64,000 bases of DNA from Tubulanus polymorphus (taxonomy: Eukaryota > Nemertea > Palaeonemertea > Tubulaniformes > Tubulanidae): NCBI RefSeq assembly GCF_964204645.1, contig NC_134028.1:22790153-22854152 (forward strand), given 5' to 3'. This document shows, piece by piece, positions 34,201 through 45,878 of this stretch. Position 1 is the first letter of the stretch. Each line of letters starts with the position of its first letter. Under the pieces are notes generated by a model. The model made no database searches. It was not told the origin of the DNA and worked only from the letters and a program-made list of their open reading frames with translations. The position numbers and the translations under genes are program-made.

Positions 34201-36360
34201 TGGTGATTGTGCACTCATGTGATTGGTCTTACCTACGTGTCCGATGAACACGACGTTCACGTGCTCTTTCTTCACCTCGCATTCAGACGGAATTCGAACT
34301 TTCTTCGGAATCATTTCCTCATCGTCGTCCTCATCATCTTCGTCGTCTTGTACTTCCATTTCGGTGACCTGATCGCGTTCCTCGTCATCGCCGTTCGCGA
34401 CCGCCGCCCAATCATCTGAAAAACAGCAAAAAATTGACGAAGTTTTAAACCGGTTTCCGAGTGTTATTCAGTCCTTGCACAGGTCCCTAAGTTAATTTCT
34501 GGGGAGTTTCCAGGAAAAATGATTTCAATTCTCAAGGAAGTGTCTGCATCTCATATTTATCCTAAATACCGTGGACTCCTAAATCGCTATATTGTTTATC
34601 TCGGTAAATCATTAATACAGTGGTTTTGTAAGCACTTACAGCGGAACCTTGTTACAATGAATTTCACGGGACCAGAAAATCTGTTCGTTAACCGATAGTT
34701 CATTATATCCAGTATGAAACCAATCAAATTGTCATTGCACAAATTTCTATTTTTGTTATATCCGATGAATCGTTGTATCCAAGTTTGTTATAACGTTATA
34801 AGAATTAGGCTCAGTCAGTGAAACAATTGTCAACATTTTCATTTGAATAGTGACTAGTGATAGATATGTAACATCATTGCCCGTTTATTTCTACCGAAAC
34901 GAAACTGCAACCAGTAGCAACCTAACCAAAAATTGTATGGAACTAATTTTGTTCACGAAACCGGAGCCAGAGACACGGATGCAACTTCGCCCAAGGGAGA
35001 GATGACTGATACATGGAATACAGTTATTAAAATTTAATAAGAATTTGAGGGATTTTGTACCCTCAAAAATGGATTTTGGAATTTGAGGGGTTTTTGAGGG
35101 ATTTGAGGGGCTGTAGGAACCATGTAAATAGACTGGGTGTAAGAGTACCAATTTGGAGCGCATTTGAGCTGGTCTCAATTTAGGATACGTGCACCATACA
35201 CTAATGACATTTATTATCGTAGTGGAATAAATTACATTTTAAATCACACCACAATACCGTTAAAAAGTAGGCTCAGTAAAAAAAATTGTCAACATTTTCG
35301 TTGTTGAATCGTGACTAGTGATAGATATATGTAACATCATTGCCTGTTTTGATTGATTTATATCAAGATTATAATTTGAGAGTTAATAAATTACCTGGAG
35401 GAGGTGGTTCTGCTTCTTCAACTTTCTCGACCGGCGAAGAGTCTGAAATTTTAACAAATCGAAATTTTAACGGCTTTAGTCGAACCCGGTTGAAACTCAA
35501 GCCCACAATATATGGCCTTCTATTTTATCAAAACTGATTTTAATTGCTTAATTGACGCCGAGTCCACCTGATGTAAGATATACAGAGATAATTAGTACTT
35601 TATAGGTTAACTGGTTTACTAATAGGGAAAGCTTGAGCGTCAAATAAAATGGTTAACCTATAAAAGTACTATTCATCTCGTACTTAATTGGCTTTAAAAC
35701 CAAGAGCCTAGACTGGTCTTAAGTTGTTAAGATTGACTACAGACCTAAAATGAAATGAGTTTTAACTGGTCTTAAACTTGTTAGATTTGCTTTAGTTCAC
35801 TTTGTTAAAACAAGAGGCGTTTGTGACAGTTTATCGAGATTGAATGAAGTTTATTTTTACCATTTGTTGGAGCATTGTCTATTGTGGCATCCCCGGCTGC
35901 CCCTGAAAAACAAATCAGGTGAACTAAAGAATATTCTTAAACTAGCTTGAAAAACTTTAATTCCTGAATAAATAAGGGGACTTTTTAACTGCTATCCCCC
36001 AAAGAAGCTCCCGTCCATCGGGCCCTTCGCATCAGACACTCGTCCCGCCCAACAGCAGGTCAGCCCTACCTTCACAAATTATATTAGTGACAATTCAAAA
36101 ATATCTCAGATGAATATGCAGCAATGATGTAGAGACTTACTGGAATCTGTATTGTTATCAGTTGTTACTGGGCTGACAGATGCTGGAGGAGCAGCAGCAG
36201 CAGCAGCCGGAGCCGGCGCTTGCGCCAGCCAGGAAGGCACAAATTCTGGCGCACCGACATTCAATCTTGACAAGCCTTGAGAAGCGTCTTTTACTTGATC
36301 GTCCACTTCACCGTCGTCCCACGAGTCGGGCAGATTGTTCTGGTTATCGGTTTGAGACAT
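28281..36360 (-). CDS. GSPT1: eukaryotic peptide chain release factor GTPase subunit eRF3
   Basis: Exons from the 5' end: 36360-36141, 35902-35861, 35442-35395, 34415-34233, 33979-33946, 33858-33781, 33611-33431, 33215-33061, 32469-32320, 32153-32060, 31441-31361, 30535-30434, 30086-30015, 29704-29615, 28959-28788, 28330-28281. They sum to 583 residues. eRF3 is the GTPase that acts with eRF1 in translation termination. A PAM2 motif ([12 protein letters not shown], residues 33-44) for binding poly(A)-binding protein lies in the N-terminal tail, followed by an acidic linker (about 120-140). The G domain has GHVDAGKST (about 162-170), DAPGH (239-243) and NKMD (301-304). Domains II and III end in [19 protein letters not shown]. 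The 34-nt exon 5 carries most of the P-loop. The start is the first ATG in frame, 329 bp from divergent LUC7L3. Identification is confident; the acidic N-terminal exons 2 and 3 are less conserved. Confidence 0.96.
28485..28614. mobile_element. CAGGGGCCAGTTG MITE, nested in another repeat
   Basis: Perfect 13-bp inverted ends CAGGGGCCAGTTG bound 130 bp rich in TTAAGACCAGTCTTAA-type palindromic words. It is inserted in a CAGGGAATTTT-type repeat that spans about 28,415-28,735, whose halves flank it. It lies in the last GSPT1 intron. Confidence 0.7.
28995..29490. repeat. minisatellite, about 53-bp unit, about 9 copies
   Basis: The unit reads approximately GTTGAGACTGTTGTAAATAT followed by TTCACTGAGTTGAGAATCAG and GGAACTCGGTAGC. 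Edge units are more diverged than central ones. It occupies the GSPT1 intron between 28,959 and 29,615. Confidence 0.85.
30205..30270 (-). mobile_element. LINE/SINE 3' tail fragment
   Basis: On the minus strand GGAGCGCATTTGAACTGG leads to TACCTGCGCTATATAAATGA and then ATT repeats, the LINE-type tail. A related plus-strand sequence, GGAGCGCATTTGAGCTGG, lies at about 35,153-35,190. Confidence 0.45.
30799..31165. mobile_element. MITE with TTCATTTATTACGTACGCAT ends, interrupted by another insertion
   Basis: The ends GGGTTCATTCATTTATTACG and its complement at about 31,140-31,165 match the uninterrupted copy at 59,311-59,462. The body is split at about 30,845-31,043 by a TTTGAGGG-rich element whose ends include GTAGGGGCC/GGCTGTAGG. 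This is a nested insertion in a GSPT1 intron. Confidence 0.65.
30960..31044 (+). repeat. 85-bp repeat identical to 35,041-35,125
   Basis: Every base from 30,960 to 31,044 (GAATTTGAGGGATTTTGTAC ... AGGAACCATGT) is identical to 35,041-35,125. Both lie in GSPT1 introns in the same orientation, so the copies are recent or homogenised. Confidence 0.9.
32531..32690. mobile_element. hAT-like MITE, CAGTGTTTTCAAT ends
   Basis: CAGTGTTTTCAAT at 32,531 is mirrored by ATTGAAAACACTG ending at 32,690. Inner GAGCCAGGTCCC/GGGACCTGGCTTG also pair. No clean 8-bp duplication is seen. It lies in a GSPT1 intron. Confidence 0.6.
35041..35125 (+). repeat. 85-bp repeat, second copy
   Basis: Identical to 30,960-31,044 (see that entry). 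This copy is followed by a LINE-tail-like segment at about 35,153-35,190 and lies between GSPT1 exons 3 and 4. Confidence 0.9.
35600..35671. repeat. short inverted repeat
   Basis: AGTACTTTATAGGTTAAC near 35,603 pairs with GGTTAACCTATAAAAGTACT near 35,650, with a loop of about 30 bases. It is a small hairpin element between GSPT1 exons 2 and 3. Confidence 0.6.
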
Positions 36361-36689
36361 TTTGTCGGCGTTAGTTAGTTTTATTCGCCGGAATTTTCGA
36401 CAATTCCAGCTGGAATAACTCGCTCTGATCACCGCGTGTGTACTGATTAGTGACGTCACGTCTAATGGCGGCCGCCGCCGAGTCATTCCGGGAATCGACG
36501 GAGTTTACCGGAAATTCACTACACTCTTAACAAAACTTCTCTGAATACTTCATTCAAATTCTTGTGGAATAATTCGTGCTAAGCGGGAATGAGTCACATT
36601 ATCTGAAATCTTGAACTCATTTGAAAATGTAATTGCAATAATAAAGCGGATTGTTAAATTGGCTCTGGCAAGCGAGGTAGAACGGCAAA
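36361..36689. promoter_or_regulatory. bidirectional promoter GSPT1/LUC7L3
   Basis: Start codons of the two divergent genes are 329 bp apart. A perfect palindromic CRE, TGACGTCA, lies at 36,451-36,458 beside a CpG-rich GGCGGCCGCCGCCG stretch. No TATA box is evident. CRE and GC content suit a broad housekeeping promoter; use of either element is inference. Confidence 0.6.
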
Positions 36690-39600
36690 ATGGCGGCCGC
36701 TGAAGCAGCGCGACTTCTCGATGAATTGATGGGAAGAAATCGAAATCTACCTTCCACGGACCTTAATAATTCAATCAGATGGAACGATGATGAAGTAAGT
36801 AATGATTTTGATCCAGTGAAATTTCGCTTCAATGTTTACCGTGATCTGATTCTACTTAAATTCAACTCTAAATGTTAAAATTCCGATAAAGTTTGTAGTC
36901 TGACCTCACGCCGCTTAGTTAGTCTAGTTTATCAATATCAGTTTAAAGATCAAATATGTCCTTAGATTATTTTTGCTTTCAACGCTATATATTGTAATAT
37001 GGTAATTTAAGCTGATGAACATGAAAAATTCTATCAGGAGAATTGAACTTCAACAGGGATCAAATTTGATTCAATCAGATGTGAAAAAACTTTTTTGGGA
37101 TGCTTTTTTCACTTTTGGTCTTTTTTGAATTGATAGCAACTGGTCTCCATATATGACATTTGTTTCATTTTTTAATGTAATAATTTTCTTGCAGGTTTGC
37201 AAATATTATCTGGTTTCTTTTTGTCCGCATGATTTATTTGTCAATACAAAAGCCGATTTAGGTACGTTCAATTTTCCTTATATATCTGATGTAAACATCG
37301 AAAAAAGGAATTGTGAATTTAAAACAAATTGTAATTTTGATGGATTATTACGTTTGTATATTTTTAGGCCCTTGTGCAAAGTTGCATGATGACAATCTGA
37401 AGGCAGAGTAAGTTTTGAAAGTTCCCTACCTAAAGTTTCTGGTCCTTGACAACTAAACAGGGTGGCGCCACTGACCTGGAAAACTGAGGGAGTCAAAACC
37501 TGTCAAACATAGTGAAATACTATTAACTAACGATACACTGCGCCGCGGTGTAGACGCATTATAATGGTATTCCCGTTATTCAAAACACTAGGGCGGAATT
37601 TTTCAAAATTTTCAAATTATTTCCAGCACTATAGGGTATTGATTAGTCAGCACTGAAAGCTAGATTCTCTTATTCGCTCAGGGAATTTTGTGTAATCACA
37701 TAGAAAGATCAGGAATAACTCAGGGAATTTACGAGCCGTCCTTACGAAATTTTAGAATATTTGACCGAGAGGCAAGATGTCGTCGTAATGTTGATTTATT
37801 CCATTCTACTTTTTGATAAAAACTAGATACGTGAACAGTCCGCGATTCGAGAAGATGGGCTACGAGGATGAATTCCTGCGATCTCTACAGAGCATGATCA
37901 ACGACGTGGAACGCCGGATCAAACGCGGACATCAGCGTTTGAATCTGAGCGGTATGGGAGGTCAATCGGTGCAGCAGACTCAGTCGTCTGCTAAAGAAGA
38001 GAAAGTGAAAATACTCACGGAACGCATTAACGAATTGATTCAAGAGGTACGACGCACTTAATTCATCGAGGTTATTAGTGACAGGCTGATCAAGGAATTC
38101 TTGCTTTCCTCGAAAAAAAACAGGGAAAAATTAGGGAATTTGAATTGTTTGATCACACCGGCTTGTTTTACTTTGTTGAGCTATTGGCTCCGTTGACCTG
38201 GAAATGGCTCGTTTCAATCGGATTACATTTGTTGCAGGCAGAAAATCTTGGTTGTGAAGGTAAAGTTGAAGAAGCGCAGGGCGTAATGAAATTATGCGAC
38301 CAGCTCACTGAAGAGCGAAGTCAAATGGAAAATGTAAGAGTATTTTTCTCTTTAGAGATGTGTGTTGATTATCGATGAAATCGGAGATTCAAAATCAAAA
38401 CCCCCTCATTTTGTTCCCGGTAGATGTTTGTAAGGGATACACCAAATTACTAGAAATCAATAAACCAAATTAATAAACTGGATAACCTTCCCTATTTCGA
38501 GACTATAGCTTTTAAAATATTAAGTCCATACAATGGGATACCCACCGGCAACACCAGATGGGTTATTTGTTGTGAAAATCAGTTCATTTTCGGATGACCT
38601 TTCTAACTCGATTTTTACGCTTCCAAATCTGAATATTATCAAACAAGTCATCGGGGAGACATGAGATTCACGTTTCTCACTGAGAATCTCTCGGTGTATG
38701 GTATCCATTTCACTGAAAGTTGATTTACTAGTCCAAAATGTTGACTCAAATTTAATTGAAATGGAAATGGTAATTGAAGCGCGGTAACTCAGTGCAACTA
38801 GTGATCCTGGTCGCTGATTGTCGCTGAATCCTTGCTTGCCACCGTAGCCTTGCCATTTGTCCCATTGGCCCGTGTCTTTAGAGTTATAAGTTAAGAGTTT
38901 TACAAACTTTCATGTACATGTATTATTAATTATTACCGGTAAACGATGTATTGTAGGAGACGGTGAACACGAACATGCCGCAGATGAAAGAGATGGAGGT
39001 GTGCGAAGTTTGCGGAGCGTTTTTAATCGTCGGAGACGCGAAACAACGAGCAGAAGAACATCTGATGGGAAAACAACATATGGGTTACGCTAAAGTTCGT
39101 AAATATGTCGCTGACGCACAGGTAAATTAAAAGTAGTTCGATACGCCGCCGCTAGATGGTGTATCGGTCGACCAGATCCTCGCCTGCCGCGGTAAGTCAT
39201 TTATTAATTTGTTTTTCGTTATCCGCGCAGGATGCGAAGCGTCAAAAGGAACTCGAGCGCGAACAGATGTGGCAGAAAGAACGCGAGGCGCGCGAATTGG
39301 AACGCGAAAAGGAACGCCAGGATCGACAGCGGAAACGCGAGGAACGCGAGAAAGAGCGCCAGGAGCGGAGACGACGAAGTCGCAGTCGACACCGATCGCA
39401 CAGTCGAGAGAGACGCGGCAGACGCAGTCGCAGCAGAGATAAAGACAGGTAACTAGTTCCCTGATTCTCAAATTCGCTGCCGACTTTCAACTTCAGTCCA
39501 AACGCTAACCGAGTTCCCTGATCGTAAGCTGTTTCTCTGCACAGTAGCTTGCAGGTTGGGTGGTCACTGACTGTGAACAGCTGGAAAACTCGAGGAATTT

Positions 39601-41195
39601 GACAAACTTAACAGAAACTCTGGAAAGAGAAAATTCAGATGCTATTGACCACGTGTTTCTTCATCAATACATGAATCAATGAAAAATGAATGAATTGTTA
39701 ACATTCTAAACCTAGAAATTTCTCTGATTCCCTTGGGGAATTTCGTATAATTACATGTAAATATCGAGGACGCCTCGAGGTTGTTGGCCACCCTGAAAGG
39801 TTAAGATTACCCTTACAAAAAGAAAAGAAGATTTATGCTTTAGTCGTCTGATGCTTTCAAAATGTTTGATTGAAGTGTCGGTTGTTGCAGGGTCCGATCT
39901 AAGCACTTGTCCGATTGCCCGGGACAAGTATATTATCATTTATTAAGTATTAGGTTATCATTTATCACTTGTCCCCCAGGCTAGTGCAATTTCAAGTCAC
40001 GAAGCTTTTTTCCCACTTGATACAACAGATGAAAGTGCCACCAATCGGACTGCCTGTGTAGGGCAAGAAGCTTTTGGAGGGGGCAAGCAAAATTTCAGAT
40101 ATGCTTGCCCCCGGGCAAGTGGTTTCATTCCTTTAGATCGGACCCTGTTGTTGATCTATCATGCGTTCTGTGTTTTTAGTAGAAGAAGAAGAGACCACGA
40201 CAGGAGCAGAAGATCGCGAAGTCGAGACCGTCGACGATCGAGGAGTAGGGATCGTAGTTCTCGATCATCTCACAGCGACAAACACCAGCAGCAGCAGCGG
40301 TCGGATTCAAAACTTCGAGATCACAGCAGGGAACCTTCTAATGATGCATTCAACGGTAAGTGGAAATATATCGAGGATGAACCTATTTTAGGATTCTAGG
40401 ACAACTGCCCCCCAGACAATTGCCCCCCGAATAAAATCCTTTTTGACCACCTAACTGTTTGATTAACACCACCTAAATACTTTACTTAGAAATTCATTTG
40501 TATATCATTGAATATAGATTTATAAGATATAGAATTACTGATGTTGTGTGCAGATCAGAAACTTTAAATAAGTCCTTGAGTAATTATAATTCACTTAGCA
40601 AATTAAGGGAAACTTAATTAGTCCACTTATTAGTGCATTAGTTAATAGTATGACCTTAGTGTTTAGTGTTACTTTCGCCAATCAAAAACTTTAAATCAGT
40701 CCTAGAGTAATTAAATAATTGATTAGAAGTTGATATCTGAAGGTCCAAATTTCGATTTCAATTTGTGATGAATATATATCGTTTAATAAGTGAGTTTGAA
40801 TCCCTCATTATTCATGCTTCACGTCTAAAACTAAAACAGTTACGGAAAGTCAGAGAATTTACCTTTCTTAAAGGTATTCAGGGAATTTTGTTTAAAAAAA
40901 AAGAAGCTATATGATAAGTCACGGGAAATTTGTTGAGTTGAAATCGGTTTCTGTCTATGTCTTACCTGATATGTATTTAACTGTGTTAATTGAATGGATT
41001 CTCAGGGAAAAAGCAGGCCAAATAAAAGTGGCCACCCTGTAGAACGAGTAAACCTAAACTAAACGTCATGTTGAAATGATTTCAGACAGCGGACCAATGA
41101 AAGGGGCGCCGCAGCCCGGCGAAGACAAACAGGCGGACGTGTCGTCACATGATCACAGCAGCAGCGCTGTGACCGATTCTACTCAAGATCAATGA
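36690..41195 (+). CDS. LUC7L3: LUC7-like 3 (CROP), U1 snRNP-associated splicing factor
   Basis: Exons: 36690-36794, 37195-37261, 37368-37407, 37827-38046, 38238-38333, 38957-39121, 39231-39448, 40180-40355, 41086-41195, giving 398 residues. LUC7 proteins sit on the U1 snRNP and influence 5' splice-site choice. The N-terminus (AARLLDELMGRNRNLP) and first zinc finger (VCKYYLVSFCPHDLF ... GPCAKLHDDNL) match the LUC7L3 branch rather than LUC7L/L2. A helical linker (about 75-150) is followed by the second finger MEVCEVCGAFLIVGDAKQR...HLMGKQHMGYAK (about 190-225). An RE-rich stretch (exon 7) and an RS domain (end of exon 7, exon 8) lead to an acidic C-terminus ending STQDQ. The start ATG is in CAAAATGGCGGCC. 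Introns hold several CAGGGTGGC MITEs. Confidence 0.95.
37502..37660. mobile_element. piggyBac-like MITE fragment, second copy
   Basis: GTCAAACATAGTGAAATACT through ATTAGTCAGCACTGAAAG matches about 15,861-16,020 over about 155 bp. It is inserted within a CAGGGTGGC-type MITE (37,458-37,745) in LUC7L3 intron 3. Confidence 0.65.
39552..39795. mobile_element. MITE, CAGGGTGGC family
   Basis: The left end is CAGGTTGGGTGGTCAC and the right end GTTGGCCACCCTG. The interior AATTTGACAAACTT and GGGAATTTCGTATAATTACA words are shared with other copies. It lies in LUC7L3 intron 7. Confidence 0.55.
40845..41039. mobile_element. MITE, CAGGGTGGC family, right end intact
   Basis: The right end is AAAAGTGGCCACCCTG. 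The interior CAGGGAATTTTGTTTAAAAA and CTGATATGTATTTAACTGTG resemble the copies at 23,629 and 57,168. The left end is degraded and its position approximate. It lies in LUC7L3 intron 8. Confidence 0.5.
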
Positions 41196-44100
41196 GGTGA
41201 CTTTGAATAATTGTTTTAGAGGTAAGTGATTAATTATTGTCGCCGGTTGTATTAATCGAGTCAGTAAGATTCTAACCACTCAACATGCACGCACGCACGC
41301 GCTGTAAAGCGATTGACAACGCGAGTTCATTCCGATTGTCTTGAAATCGGCTAGTAAGAACTCTGGTATTCAACTAAGCAGAGAAAATTACGGATTTACT
41401 TTCCGAGCGCGGAAAATCAGTGATTTCTTCAAAATCATTCATAGTAAGGTCTGAGAATTTGAATTTTTAGAGTTTTCTTGTACTTGTCGATGACAGGTGA
41501 TGCAAGGAACCTCTCGAGAACAAACCCAGCCCAAACTGAGGATATCTTATGATTTAATCAGAAAATTTTTGGTCAAGAATCAGGGGAAAATATCAGGCAA
41601 AATTCTTTTTGAAAATCAGTGAATTTGAATACTTGGTTTTGTGTTGTTCTTGCTAGTGATAAGGTTCAAGGAACCATTTGGTAAGGAACATACCCCACTG
41701 AAGTCTTATAATTGAATCAGAGAATATTCTTTAAAGGGTCAGGAAAATATCAGAAGATTTTGTGGATTCCCTGATTGATTGGAGAGTTCTGTATTGTAAA
41801 TCGCGCAGCGAAAGTTTTGAGTTTATTTCCAATGCTGCGTGTGTAATTGTTGTGGTAATGTTGGAATCTTGCTGCTTTAAATCTAACGCGCATTTCTTTC
41901 AGCAAGAAAGGTGAGTGAAAACCCCCCGAAAAAAAAACAAACTAAAAACAGCATGTATAGAAAAAAGAAACGAATAAGTCTGCTCTACCGATGTATTGTG
42001 AAATATGCAGGACCCTCGTCAATGTTTGACAAAGATTTGAAATCTAGAAATGCTTCGAATCCCGCAGACAGTCAAGATTTTCTTACATGTTCTGTCTCCC
42101 ATCGCATCGTATATGGAATCTGTAATGGCGGTAAAATTGGGCTTTTTCCTGTTTTTGGCCTAAGTACAGCGAAAGCTCTGCAATTCCTTATTACTTCAAC
42201 ATTTACCGAAGGCCAGTCACACATTCTATGTTTCGACTTCAGACCATCTTCGTTCTATGGCCAATCAGAGAACTTAAAACCATTTTTGGACTTTTTCTAT
42301 GGAACCGGCCCCAGGTCGCGCCGACTGGCGTCATCAACAATCAACATCAGATTCTGTATACGACGCAGTCTTGCGGTGTCGATATCAAAAACGCAGTTGT
42401 TAAAACATCTTGTCTTTTTTCGATATCCGCCGCCAAGTTTTATCGATTCGATATTTCATTGTGAAAAAAAAACGTTATGATATATTTTTTATTCCGTGAA
42501 AAAAAAAGCGAACGGTAAATTTTCACACGTGTAACTAGCGCTAACTAATTGTATGTGTCCCAATTTGGCCTGCTGGCCGAGTAGTTATTGGTAGTCGTCA
42601 CCTCGGGAGTTACGTACGTCAGAACCGACAATGAAATCTCCTCCGTAACGTGGATGTGATCATTACCAGGTATTTCTACGCTGTTTCAAAAAAAAAAAAG
42701 AAAGAAAAAACTCGTCTCTCGCCGTTTTCTATTTGTCTACACAATTATAGATTGATTTGTTTTTATGTGTGTGATGTTCGATCCTTCGTAGAGAGTTTGT
42801 TTAGTAGCCTGCGCTTGCGCTTTCTACTGTATCTCAAATACTGAGTTTTAGGAGAGTGCATATATATTATAAAAATATATATATTCGCGACAATTAGTTT
42901 GTTTAGTATATTTCTTAAAATTACACGTATTTCGACGTACTGTCACTTTCAATACTTTAAAAAATATCGGAAGCCGGGCATTCTCACTTCGTCGACCCTT
43001 GAATTCTATATTGACACCTATATTTATGATAATGATGTGTATTTTGTTTGGAAAACGTGAAGATGAATCAAGAGTCAATAGTGTTACACACAAACTCAAG
43101 GGCAACATATGATATCAGGTATACATCGTAGATCATACAGAGCTGCCAACTGTTTCTGATTTTCAGTATGTTCGTTACGGTTTTGCCCTGAGAAGGACCG
43201 ATTTGAATCGTTTGATGAATACAGAAATTTGAAATGTTACCGAGGGTCTTGCCATAGATCGCTAGTCCTTTCGAGCCTTTTCTTCCATATTTCAATAGAA
43301 TGTTCCTGAAAGCACCTATTCAGAGGTTGGCAGCCCTGATTATTCATGTTATTTCGTTGATTGAAATTTTTCGGCCAAAATAAGGCAATCTTTTGATTCG
43401 ATTACTCAATCCAAAATATAAGTATTAAACAGGCTGGATTTCTTATGTGTGAATCGCCTAGGTTGAGGGTTCATGTGCTGTTGCATTAGAAATGGCCGTC
43501 AAAACTTCAGTTTCAAACGTAAACAGAAAAAAAAAACCTACAACATTCAGAGAAAACGTTTTATCAAATTTAAATGTTGTGGTATAAATATAACGGTTAT
43601 GGGTTCATACTCTCCATACTACAAACTGTTGATAATTCTACCGCGACGTTTTTAAATGTCGTACAAAAAAAAAAAATTGGATTATATCGCGGATGAAGAG
43701 CGGATTACCTCGCCGTAACCAATGACGATGCACTCGACGACCTCTCCGCGGCGTCCGCTACTTAGACGCATCTCAAGCCGCAAAATATCGCAGGTGGGCC
43801 ACACGCAATCGTACGTTGCTCGGTCGGCTGACACGGCTAATTTGTTACGTTGTTGTTACTTTTCAGTCTGCGTGACGACGAAGGAGACTCGAGACTAGCG
43901 ACAGACGCACGTGGTTTTAACGGAAGAACGATGACCCACAAAGGCGCCGGTGAATGACGAAATACGAAAACGGATGAAGATGAAGCAAAACGGATATCTC
44001 ATGATTGATTAAATTAATCGTAAATTTGCGGTATGAAAATTATCGGAAAAATTATGGCGAAAAAGTTGCGTCAATTTTCCCGATTGATTCATGTCGATTC

Positions 44101-44400
44101 TAATTTCTGCAGGTCGTATTCTTCATTAGATTTTATAGATTACAGCGATTTAACACGTGGCGGCGATGTTTCGCGTTCTCCTATGATTTCTATTTTCTTG
44201 TTTTTCCAATGTTTTATGATATCGTCGCGCGCGGTGGAGAGAAGCCGCCCGACGACGATGCCGACTCACTTTTGTATTGTAAATATTTAAAACTGTGTTT
44301 ATACAGTTGAACGAATGGAAACCTGATCAAATACCGATTATGATAGTGCAGCGTAGATCGAGTCTGTGTTTGTTAGTGTAATAAATGGCTTCATTCTGAT
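41196..44400 (+). other. probable spliced 3' UTR of LUC7L3
   Basis: No coding gene is supported here. A GTAAGT donor lies 26 bases after the stop (41,222). An acceptor plus short exon (CTTTCAG, then CAAGAAAG before GTGAGT) is at 41,903-41,910, and another strong acceptor (TTACTTTTCAG) ends at about 43,866. An AATAAA is at 44,380-44,385 and another at 45,087-45,092. The 189-codon open frame at 41,911-42,480 has no coding character and starts in an A-rich run. This is consistent with a long, alternatively spliced 3' UTR, but no transcript evidence is available. Confidence 0.4.
44380..44385 (+). terminator. candidate LUC7L3 poly(A) signal
   Basis: AATAAA in GTGTAATAAATGGC. An alternative AATAAA lies at 45,087-45,092 after the tandem repeat. 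Confidence 0.35.
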
Positions 44401-44879
44401 AAAACACTGGGAGTCAGTCGCACAGTCGTGACTTAGATCCAAGACCTTTTTCGTTTTACGACCGATTTTAAGGCCAGAGGCTAAGCTCATTTCGGTTCTA
44501 CAGCTTTAAGACTTATTTGATTTTAACGCTGTCTTAGAACTTCAGTCAGGACCGTGCTACTGGGGCCTGGTGATGATTTTATTAGCGCACTACCATTGAC
44601 TCGGCATTACTCTGTTCATTAAGGCAGGATTGTAAATATTTTCGTGATATTGAAAGTTTTTGAGTTGTTTACCGAGATAGATCGAAGGAGTCCACTGTAT
44701 GATGGCTATAGATAGATGGCTACACACTTGTTGGTAAACGTCAGTAATATCCCTTCAAAACATCAGCTTTTTATTAAAATGACGCAATGTTTCTGTTTCC
44801 ATTCCTTTGTACGCTTTATGGCGATCATATCTTCTGTATTATAGATTGAGATTTGTATATCAGAAATCAGTAAAAACCA

Positions 44880-45070
44880 GTACCTGTGTCCATTGACTCT
44901 CGTAGTCTTATATACATTGTACCTGTATCCATTGACTATCTTAGTCTTATATACATTGTACCTGTATCCATTGACTCATAGCCTTGTATACATTGTACCT
45001 GTATCCATTGACTATCTTAGTCTTATACACATTGTACTGGTTGCCATTGACTATAAATTCTTTACATTAT
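44880..45070. repeat. tandem repeat, about 39-bp unit, about 4.5 copies
   Basis: The unit is ACCTGTATCCATTGACTATC followed by TTAGTCTTATATACATTGT. Copies differ at few positions. It may be transcribed if LUC7L3 uses the poly(A) signal at 45,087. Confidence 0.85.
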
Positions 45071-45872
45071 CCTGATGTCATTTGTAAATAAACTCGTATT
45101 CATTTCTGTGTTAAATTTTGTGGTTTTATTTCGCTAGATTCAATACGAGGAATTGAGGATTACAGATGTTGAGGTGTCTGGTTCAGTGGTATATCCACTT
45201 CATATTGGATTTCTAGTGCCGTTCGAAAAATACCAAGCAAAGCTACTTAACTTCACGACTGAATCCTTAAATCTGCGAAGCCGTCATAAAGATGCTCTGG
45301 GACCCCCTAGTCCAGTTATGACATGTACAATCGAAAACAATTCATTTACCATGAAAAGGTTTTTATTCAAAACAGCGTACCGGTATAAAGGATACAAAAG
45401 GAAAAGGATAATAATGAATACAAAGATATAGCAGTAACAGCTGAGGAAATATCGATTGTAAAACCAACAATCGAATTGTAGGAATATACTTAGATCTAAA
45501 TATACACATCTATCTATCAATCACAGATACACATACGAGTCATTTGAAAGATTAGTTAAACTATAAGAGATATAGGCCCTACCCCATTCACCAGATGATC
45601 TGGTTTGGTTTTTTCAACCAGTTTTAACTTGAACCTTGAACTCAAATGGATAAAACAGTTTGAATTGGTCTACAAAACCAGCTCTAGGGGTATTGATAAA
45701 AAGCCCAGTTATATTTATATAGTACACCCATGAACTTGAAAAATTACTGGAATCCATGGCTTATTGTACGTGTCATGAAGGAACGCTAACACTAACTACA
45801 TTTAATAAGAAAATATGGTAAGCAATGCTTACAAATTACAAAGAACATCTATCTAATAATTAACAACTTCGG

Positions 45873-45878
45873 TTTATT
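45873..45878 (-). terminator. candidate MZB1 poly(A) signal
   Basis: Plus-strand TTTATT equals minus-strand AATAAA, about 270 bases beyond the MZB1 stop codon. Confidence 0.4.

Noticed and set aside
41911-42480. 189-codon open frame after LUC7L3
   Set aside because: It has biased A-rich beginnings, no domain or repeat, no codon character like nearby exons, and lies in what looks like the LUC7L3 3' UTR.
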